A stretch of DNA of 7,329 bases from Methanosarcinales archaeon (GTDB lineage: Archaea > Halobacteriota > Methanosarcinia > DSM-18856 > Methermicoccaceae), in contig QMVI01000056.1 in the NCBI GenBank assembly GCA_003661015.1, forward strand, positions 1 to 7,329. The letters are read 5' to 3'. A program made the translations under genes and the position numbers. This document shows positions 1-5,276 of this stretch, piece by piece. Every line of letters starts with the position of its first letter. Position 1 is the stretch's first letter. The notes beneath the pieces were generated by a model. It saw only the letters and a list, made by a program, of their open reading frames with translations. It had not been told where the DNA came from and did not search any database.

Positions 1-689
1 AGTACAACTTCAGCTTCACACTCAAACTCGGAATCGATTCTTCCCTCGCCGTACTCGTTCACATACAGTATGAGACGCTGTTTAATCATTTGGATCAGCT
101 TTTGCAAAGAGGGGGGAAATCCACCCTGTTTTATCACAACGGGAGTTCTGAATTTCACAAGCATGCTTCCACCAACATCCAGAGGCTCTAACTCCGATAT
201 CTCAACCGACTTAATAGATTCCATGCTCACCACACCATCCCTGTATACACTCTCTCCCTCATAGTTCATGATGTCAGCCACATCGAACTGGTTGAGACCA
301 TAACATCTCCCACTTCCTATCCCTTTGTTTCCAAGTTTTGTCAGTGCAAAAATGATGTGGGGTAGATATCGCACATACTCACCAAAGAAAAGCATTCCAA
401 GTTTGAGGGTTGAACCTTCTTTCAACATGAACTGTCTGCCAAAGAAAGGAGGTACGAATACTATCGGTTTCGGTGGAGGTGCATATCCCTTCTTTTGTCT
501 CTTTCTCTCGTACAAATCGTAATACACACAATGAGTGGAACACTCATCACAACTCAGCTGTGGATATACACAGCAACTCTCTCTGAGTTGGATTCCAACC
601 CCACCACGGAATGCGGAACCTAACCAATATGGTAGGGTGACAGGTGTTCTGAACTTCAGAAGTGATGAAATAGGTGTAACCTCAAGCAT
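1..689 (-). CDS. cas6: Cas6-family crRNA-processing endoribonuclease, 3'-partial
   Basis: The frame runs open from 689 to the window edge (229 complete residues), so the C-terminus is missing. It matches the RAMP Cas6 type: an N-terminal segment FRTPVTLPYWLGSAFRGGVG (13-32), then a cysteine cluster (C40, C47, C50, C54) before YDLYE, then PPPKPIVFVPP (71-81), LFFGEYVRYLP (100-110) and a glycine-rich loop LGNKGIGSGRCYG (119-131) typical of Cas6. A second FRTPV at 180-184 starts the C-terminal RAMP half. Cas6 cuts pre-crRNA within the repeats. The start is one of two adjacent ATGs (692 or 689). I prefer 689, which lies 4 nt from GAGGGG and overlaps the csa3 stop by 8 nt. The catalytic histidine cannot be assigned safely; H53 and H111 are visible candidates. 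Alternatively this is a Cas6-like RAMP with a different cleavage site, but its place in the operon favours the usual role. Confidence 0.85.
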   Translation of the reverse strand, partial: MLEVTPISSLLKFRTPVTLPYWLGSAFRGGVGIQLRESCCVYPQLSCDECSTHCVYYDLYERKRQKKGYAPPPKPIVFVPPFFGRQFMLKEGSTLKLGMLFFGEYVRYLPHIIFALTKLGNKGIGSGRCYGLNQFDVADIMNYEGESVYRDGVVSMESIKSVEISELEPLDVGGSMLVKFRTPVVIKQGGFPPSLQKLIQMIKQRLILYVNEYGEGRIDSEFECEAEVV

Positions 690-1344
690 CATACCCCTCG
701 TTCATACGAAGCACGATTTTTCCATATGGTGTGAGGGAATACTTGCAACCATAACCCTCGCCGTCCTTCCTAACGAGTTTCTTCTTCTCCAGTTCTTCAA
801 GATGTCTGCTAACCGTTGAAATGTTCTTCCTAATTCTTGATGAGATTTCCTTGATGACCAGTGGCTCTTTGGAGAGCAGGTGAAGCAAATTCATTTTTGC
901 CTCGCTCAGAGTATTGTCATAGACTGGAACCTCAACAAACATCTTCTTGGATGCTGCCTCACTCAACGTTGCAAAACTCTTCACAAAATCCCCCATGAGC
1001 ATTGCTGTTATCGTTATTGCGGTGCATATCGACCTCACACCACCACTTGCCTCAAGGTGGTAGTCGTTGTCTGGGTGAGAGAGCATGTACTCGCATATCC
1101 TCATAACACTCTCCTCGATATTCTGGTCATCCACCTCTATGATTTCAAGTGTCAGAGAGAGTCCTCTCTCACCAAGAGTGGATACGAACTTCTCAACCTC
1201 CTTTATCGAGGAAATCTTCTTCTCATTGTCGTCGTCTGGTACAACAAGCACGATGCCGTCTCCACTCTTCAAGGAATAATCACTCAGAGTCCTCATGACA
1301 ATTCCGACATCAAAACCAAACGATAGTATCACGGTCTTACCCAC
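682..1344 (-). CDS. csa3: Csa3-type CARF-HTH transcriptional regulator
   Basis: 220-residue two-domain regulator. Residues 1-140 form a CARF (Rossmann-like) domain: a first strand followed by a conserved loop (VILSFGFD, 5-12), and the ligand-loop motif LEASGGVRSI (97-106). Residues ~148-215 are a winged helix-turn-helix of MarR/ArsR type (IKEISSRIRKNISTVSRHLEELEKKKLV with a following wing). Csa3 proteins are archaeal regulators of cas genes and adaptation, and some bind cyclic tetra-adenylate. The start is a GTG at 1344, giving the expected Csa3 N-terminus (MGKTVILSFGFD). It overlaps the cas3' stop by 8 nt and has the strong GGAGGAGGAGGG directly upstream. An in-frame ATG at 1470 would add 42 residues that only translate the end of cas3'. 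Its own operon position suggests autoregulation. Ligand and target promoters cannot be read from this window. Confidence 0.88.
   Translation of the reverse strand: MGKTVILSFGFDVGIVMRTLSDYSLKSGDGIVLVVPDDDNEKKISSIKEVEKFVSTLGERGLSLTLEIIEVDDQNIEESVMRICEYMLSHPDNDYHLEASGGVRSICTAITITAMLMGDFVKSFATLSEAASKKMFVEVPVYDNTLSEAKMNLLHLLSKEPLVIKEISSRIRKNISTVSRHLEELEKKKLVRKDGEGYGCKYSLTPYGKIVLRMNEGYDA
694..699 (-). promoter_or_regulatory. Ribosome binding site of cas6
   Basis: GAGGGG on the minus strand, 4 nt before the ATG at 689 and only 1 nt before the in-frame ATG at 692. The spacing favours 689. Confidence 0.55.
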
Positions 1345-3181
1345 TTCCCTCCTCCTCCACATAACACTGTATAAGAGCATCAAGACCCAAGACAAGATAA
1401 CGTCCCTGACACTCAACATATGAAAATCTCCAGTCAGGCCTTCTGAGAGTGAGATATGCAAGTTTTCCATTGAGCTTTTCTGATATGATTTTCATCAATT
1501 TGCCTCTTGCAGACCAGTGTATCCTGTTGACTTCGATGTAATCAATCCTTCTGAGTTTCATATTACAGTTGTAAGCCTTCAAACGTTCGTTCATCCGCCA
1601 CGCCTTCACAGCCACATCTCTGTTGAAGTCCACATCAGCTCTTACAAGTTCAAGTATGTCTACATTCATATACGTCCTGTACTTCTCGATGTAAGCCTTC
1701 ACACTCATTATATCTCCCCGTGCCCCTCCCTCGTAGACTGTTTTAAGCAATCTTGGTTTCAAAAGTTTCTCTAATTCCCTTATCGCCTCCTCTTTCAGGA
1801 AGGGGGGCCTGAACATTTCGTTATAGATTCTGTTCAATAATTCCTTTTTTAATTCCCCCCATGTTTTCCCTTTCTTCAGCTGTGCAATGTGATACAGCAG
1901 TCCAGCAAGCAACAGAGCACCGTATTTGCTCGATGCAAGACTCGAATATGTTTTCAGTTCGGGCATACTTTTTATCAGAACATCCCCAAGCTCATTAATC
2001 GGAGTCTCTTCTCTCAGATTCTCTCTGAGGAGTCTCATGCTGTCTGGATGAACAAATGCTTTTGCAGTTCCTTCTACTCCTTCGTTATCATGGTATCTTG
2101 CAACTCTCCCAAGCCTTTGAATGAATGTGTGGGCATCCTTTGCCTCGAAAACGATTTTGTTCATGTCGAAGTCTATTCCAACCTCGATTGCTCTCGTGCC
2201 AACCACCACATCGCCCTCCCTCTCCCTACATTCCTTCGGAACAAAACCACTCACTCTGCCCACCTTCAGTCCCTGCTCCTCAAGCATGTCAGCCAAAACC
2301 TCACTCGAAGCAACCGAGTCAACTATTGCAAGCACTGGGTCTCTGTGTTCTGGGTTCAGTTCCATCACAGCTTCATAAATGCTCTCAACTCCACCATAAA
2401 AATCGTGTTCAGTTATGTGAAGATGGCACGGATGTCTGATCTGTCTGGTGTCCCTTCCACCCTCAGTGAGTACTGTCGGAGTTATCACCCTATGTTCAAA
2501 CATGCGTTTCAGCAGTTCAAGTCCATCATGATGGGTCGCACTTGACACCATTATCTGGGAGAATTTGTTTCTGAGAATCCATGTTAAATACAGAAGGTTT
2601 GCCAGTGCAATTCCAGAATACATATGAAACTCATCAATAGCCAGTATCCACTCTCTATACAAAAGCTCTGGAAGTATGTGCCTGCCCCGATATCTCTCTT
2701 TGAAGATGAGAGTTAGTACATCGATGTTTGACAGCATTATCATGGTGTTGTCGATTGTGAAAAACTCTCTCAGAGCCTCTCCCTTTGTTCTTGCAATCCC
2801 CTCAAGAGATTCACCAGTTGCAACGAATATCACAACATCCTCACTCGACAGCTCTGTGGATAATATGCCATTTGAGGGTAATACAACCGAACTGATGTTC
2901 ATCTTTTCAAGCAAGTCCTTTATGGCATTTGCTTGGTCGGTTATCAGTTCGTTTGTGGGATACAGAAACAGACCATTCCCACCACACTCAATCAACCTCA
3001 CAAGCATTGCAAGTGTCTTTCCCGAAGAGGTTGGAGCATCCAGAATCACGAGTTTCTCCTTAGCCTCTTTCATCTCGGACTGATGTTCCATCAGCTTCAG
3101 TCCTCTGTATTTTTCAGAGTAAGGAATATGGGCTGGAGGTATATACACCTGCAATGATTGCATCTGTTGTATTTTTCCCAT
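1337..3181 (-). CDS. cas3': Cas3' superfamily 2 DNA helicase of type I-D (no HD domain)
   Basis: 614-residue ATP-dependent DNA helicase recruited to the target-bound complex. All core SF2 motifs are readable: MEHQ (31-34, Q-like), motif I APTSSGKT (49-56), LYPTNEL (73-79, Ia), motif II DEFH (183-186), motif III SSAT (213-216), motif V around VGTRAIEVGIDFD (327-339) and motif VI QRLGRVAR (355-362). The remaining ~250 residues form the Cas3-type C-terminal region. There is no HD nuclease domain. In type I-D that activity sits on Cas10d, so this protein depends on the large subunit for cleavage. The ATG at 3181 was chosen because it follows the csc1 stop by one base and has GGAGGG 7 nt upstream. 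A GTG-initiated extension from 3283 would run 100 nt into csc1. The acidic end (VEEEGSG) is encoded by the purine run that also serves as ribosome binding site for the next gene. Confidence 0.94.
   Translation of the reverse strand: MGKIQQMQSLQVYIPPAHIPYSEKYRGLKLMEHQSEMKEAKEKLVILDAPTSSGKTLAMLVRLIECGGNGLFLYPTNELITDQANAIKDLLEKMNISSVVLPSNGILSTELSSEDVVIFVATGESLEGIARTKGEALREFFTIDNTMIMLSNIDVLTLIFKERYRGRHILPELLYREWILAIDEFHMYSGIALANLLYLTWILRNKFSQIMVSSATHHDGLELLKRMFEHRVITPTVLTEGGRDTRQIRHPCHLHITEHDFYGGVESIYEAVMELNPEHRDPVLAIVDSVASSEVLADMLEEQGLKVGRVSGFVPKECREREGDVVVGTRAIEVGIDFDMNKIVFEAKDAHTFIQRLGRVARYHDNEGVEGTAKAFVHPDSMRLLRENLREETPINELGDVLIKSMPELKTYSSLASSKYGALLLAGLLYHIAQLKKGKTWGELKKELLNRIYNEMFRPPFLKEEAIRELEKLLKPRLLKTVYEGGARGDIMSVKAYIEKYRTYMNVDILELVRADVDFNRDVAVKAWRMNERLKAYNCNMKLRRIDYIEVNRIHWSARGKLMKIISEKLNGKLAYLTLRRPDWRFSYVECQGRYLVLGLDALIQCYVEEEGSG
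1347..1358 (-). promoter_or_regulatory. Extended ribosome binding site of csa3
   Basis: GGAGGAGGAGGG on the minus strand, ending 2 nt before the GTG at 1344. It contains several overlapping GGAGG cores at spacings of about 6 and 9 nt. In the cas3' frame the same bases encode the Glu-Glu-Glu-Gly tail. The strong site probably compensates for the GTG start. Confidence 0.72.
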
Positions 3182-3182
3182 A

Positions 3183-3890
3183 TCATAACCCTCCAACCTC
3201 AGGATACTTTTCTGCATCTGGAAGTGCGAGTGTGCATCTATTTCCTCCGCACTTACCCTCGACGTATTTCCCCTCAAGCACACACTCCGTATATATGGGG
3301 GTGGGAGGTATCATCTGAATCTTTCCCCTTACCAATCTTGTTTCTGGCGGTAGGTCATTCACATTCACCGGGTGCGATGGTTTGAACCTTCCTTCTCTGA
3401 CTTTTACCTCCTCAACCTCTTCATAATACACTCTGGCTGGTACAAGCTTCTTACCAATCCTTATCAGACTGCTTGACCTCCCTCCTATAAGAAAGCCATA
3501 GAACGGTACCAATGGACGGTACTTGAGATACTTTCCCATCATGGGAAAGCATACTTTTCCAACATCAACAGATTGTGTGACTGTCTGAACACTATTGTAG
3601 GTGATTCTCACAAGCTCTCTCGAAACCTCACTTTTCAGAAGCTTGCCTCCAATAACAACCCTGTTCTCGTTGAGGAGTTCCGCAGGTGTGGAGTAAAGGG
3701 TGAACTTCTTCACATCCTCATCGTAATGTGGAACATTTCCCGACGCATTTCTATGAACCTGTGCATGTGTGTTGAATGCATAGAGCAGGGCGGTGTTGCT
3801 TATCACATCACTCGGCACACCCTCTTCGAGTTCCCTCGAAACATAAAAGAAGAAATCGTGGGGACAGAGAATGTACCTGAACACCCTCAT
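3183..3890 (-). CDS. csc1: Csc1 (Cas5d), type I-D crRNA 5'-handle-binding subunit
   Basis: 235-residue RAMP protein of the Csc1 family, the Cas5 counterpart in type I-D. Cas5 subunits bind the crRNA 5' handle and cap the Cas7 filament next to the large subunit. Family-like segments are the N-terminal strand (RVFRYILCPHDFFFYVSRE), SDVISNTALLYAFN (27-40), the TLYSTPAEL stretch (64-72), and a glycine-rich loop FLIGGRSSSLIRIGKK (133-148) of the RAMP type. The start ATG overlaps the csc2 stop as ATGA and has a GAGG 8 nt upstream. Three cysteines near the C-terminus (203, 214, 219) could form part of a metal site, which I would not expect in every Csc1. No histidine/nuclease arrangement suggests that it processes RNA; cas6 at the end of the operon supplies that activity. 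The position directly after csc2 matches typical I-D gene order. Confidence 0.9.
   Translation of the reverse strand: MRVFRYILCPHDFFFYVSRELEEGVPSDVISNTALLYAFNTHAQVHRNASGNVPHYDEDVKKFTLYSTPAELLNENRVVIGGKLLKSEVSRELVRITYNSVQTVTQSVDVGKVCFPMMGKYLKYRPLVPFYGFLIGGRSSSLIRIGKKLVPARVYYEEVEEVKVREGRFKPSHPVNVNDLPPETRLVRGKIQMIPPTPIYTECVLEGKYVEGKCGGNRCTLALPDAEKYPEVGGL
3189..3194 (-). promoter_or_regulatory. Ribosome binding site deciding the start of cas3'
   Basis: GGAGGG on the minus strand, 7 nt before the ATG at 3181 and overlapping the last codons of csc1. It selects the 614-residue form of the helicase. Confidence 0.75.
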
Positions 3891-4849
3891 CTCTGAGACC
3901 TCTTGTCGTATTCCACAAGTTTGTCTGAGAATCTCTTTGCCTTCTCGTACATCGAAAGGGCAAGAGTGCGGTCGAGTGGTATCTCCTTTATCTTCTCAGT
4001 GATTTCGTCTCCCCTCATGATAACAACATTGTCCTGAAACATGGCATACTCTGAGAACTTTTTCATGATTTCAAACGTTCTGTCCACTGGATTTTCCAGA
4101 AATCCCTCGTTGGTTGCTTCGAGACAGAACTCAAGCGGTGTGATAATCTCCTCGTATCCACCCACAACACCCAGCAGATGATTCACCACATCCCCCTTTA
4201 CCCTTGTCTCCGCACCGTAGGACTTGCACGAAAGCACACACTTCAAGAAGGCAACGAACTCCTCTTTCGTAACCGAGTTCAGTGTGATTACGGTTGGGAA
4301 GTTTGCGAGAGGAGAGATGTTTTCTGTGTAGCCCAGTGCCTGTCCAGTGGACTGGCTCACAGTGTACACCGCATTGAATGTCATCAGCTCAGATATCTCA
4401 TCGTAGGGTTCAAGAGAGTATGCAGTACTGTACTCCACTCTGTGCTTTATGTTCCACCTCTCTCTGCCTCTTCCTCGTTCCGTTGATACCGCACCAAACA
4501 GCACACATCTCGGACATTTCTGGCATAGAGCATCCTTGAGAGCACATTTCTTCTGCTCCTCATCCAGATTCTCCTCACCAGCAGCTGTCCTCACCAAAGT
4601 CAGAAAGTGTCTGCTCTCAACTGCTTTTTGTTTGGATGCAAGCATTGCAACCCTTATCATGGGCGACGGGTCTGTTGAGGAGGATGGAAGTGTTACAACG
4701 TTCAGTTCTCTCGTCTCCTCTGTTCTGAATATCGTGTAGTCATGAGTCTGCCTCAATAACAGAAGTTGTATAGTGTTTGCAGTTCTGTAAAGTCCGATAT
4801 CATCGACAAAAAACTTCTCAAGCTCTCCAAAATCCATCGACTCATTCAT
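3887..4849 (-). CDS. csc2: Csc2 (Cas7d), type I-D backbone subunit
   Basis: RAMP-fold Cas7 protein that polymerises along the crRNA spacer in the type I-D complex; 320 residues, normal for the family. A cysteine cluster at residues 102, 109, 112 and 115 (ending CPRCVLFG) is the zinc-binding insertion known in Csc2. The segments SQSTGQALGYTE (165-176) and YGAETRVKGDVV (211-222) are Csc2/Cas7-like signatures. I chose the ATG at 4849 because GGGGGTGG lies 5 nt upstream and the start overlaps the previous stop by 8 nt (ATGAATGA). A longer form from a TTG at 4876 would add nine residues, but its initiator is weak and it runs 35 nt into the preceding gene. The stop overlaps csc1 by 4 nt. The cysteine cluster suggests a redox- or heat-stabilising zinc site, but no structure can be verified here. 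Confidence 0.93.
   Translation of the reverse strand: MNESMDFGELEKFFVDDIGLYRTANTIQLLLLRQTHDYTIFRTEETRELNVVTLPSSSTDPSPMIRVAMLASKQKAVESRHFLTLVRTAAGEENLDEEQKKCALKDALCQKCPRCVLFGAVSTERGRGRERWNIKHRVEYSTAYSLEPYDEISELMTFNAVYTVSQSTGQALGYTENISPLANFPTVITLNSVTKEEFVAFLKCVLSCKSYGAETRVKGDVVNHLLGVVGGYEEIITPLEFCLEATNEGFLENPVDRTFEIMKKFSEYAMFQDNVVIMRGDEITEKIKEIPLDRTLALSMYEKAKRFSDKLVEYDKRSQR
3899..3902 (-). promoter_or_regulatory. Weak ribosome binding site of csc1
   Basis: A short GAGG on the minus strand, 8 nt before the csc1 ATG at 3890. It is the weakest of the operon's sites, so csc1 translation probably relies on coupling through the ATGA overlap with the csc2 stop. Confidence 0.45.
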
Positions 4850-5276
4850 TTCTTCCACCCCCAAATATGTATTCAAGTTTGTTCTTGTACACTGCGTAGT
4901 CCACTTCTCTGAGTATCTTCATCCACATCCTCTTTGGTGCAATCTTGCGTAACTCAAGCAAAGCATTCACACCGTTCTCAAGATGCTCGTTTGCCTGTTT
5001 TGAGATGGGATTCTCTGCGGTTGCGTTGTGTATGTTCACAATGTATCCAACAAGGGCATCTGGATTCTCTATCTTCCCGCTTGAAACAGCACTGAGTAGC
5101 TTCCCAACTGGTCCCATTATTGAGGTCTTTGTGTAACTGTATTCCGCTCCTTCTCTGATCTTTGGCTTAAACCACTTCAGATATTCAGACAGGTATTCTA
5201 TCACTTTCTTCTGCATCTCACTAATCTTCTCTTTATCCACTCCCTCTGTCTCTTTTGTCCAGTATATCGGTCTCAT
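4842..5276 (-). CDS. Small helical protein, probable stand-alone Cas11d-like small subunit of type I-D
   Basis: A 144-residue, soluble, mostly helical, charged protein between csc3 and csc2. There are no membrane segments, no cysteines and no catalytic motif. Amphipathic helices are suggested at about residues 14-38 and 98-140. A central segment (about 46-60, SYTKTSIMGPVGKLL) resembles, from memory, the C-terminal helical region of full-length Csc3. In studied type I-D systems that region is also made separately as Cas11d, by internal translation of cas10d. Here it has its own ATG, its own strong Shine-Dalgarno sequence 7 nt upstream and a 4-nt ATGA overlap with the end of csc3, and the upstream protein ends where this one begins. 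I infer a natural gene split giving a free small subunit that would line the complex beside Csc2. Alternatives are a recent frameshift breaking csc3, or an unrelated I-D accessory protein. The gene itself is well supported; its function is inferred. Confidence 0.68.
   Translation of the reverse strand: MRPIYWTKETEGVDKEKISEMQKKVIEYLSEYLKWFKPKIREGAEYSYTKTSIMGPVGKLLSAVSSGKIENPDALVGYIVNIHNATAENPISKQANEHLENGVNALLELRKIAPKRMWMKILREVDYAVYKNKLEYIFGGGRNE
4855..4862 (-). promoter_or_regulatory. Ribosome binding site deciding the start of csc2
   Basis: GGGGGTGG on the minus strand, 5 nt before the ATG at 4849. It favours this ATG over the upstream TTG at 4876, so Csc2 is 320 rather than 329 residues. 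Confidence 0.7.

Noticed and set aside
1345..1470. N-terminal extension of the Csa3 regulator from an ATG at 1470
   Set aside because: The extra 42 residues are the out-of-frame translation of the end of cas3'. The GTG at 1344 gives the family-like N-terminus and has the strong ribosome binding site.
1889..2545. Open frame of 218 codons on the plus strand
   Set aside because: It lies wholly antisense to cas3', has no recognisable motifs and has a composition dictated by the opposite helicase codons. The same applies to the 148-codon plus-strand frame at 880-1326 and the smaller ones elsewhere.
3182..3283. GTG-initiated N-terminal extension of Cas3'
   Set aside because: It overlaps csc1 by 100 nt, and the ATG at 3181 has a well-placed GGAGGG and follows the csc1 stop directly.
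4850..4876. TTG start for csc2, nine residues longer
   Set aside because: Weak initiator and deep overlap with the upstream gene. The ATG at 4849 has GGGGGTGG at good spacing.
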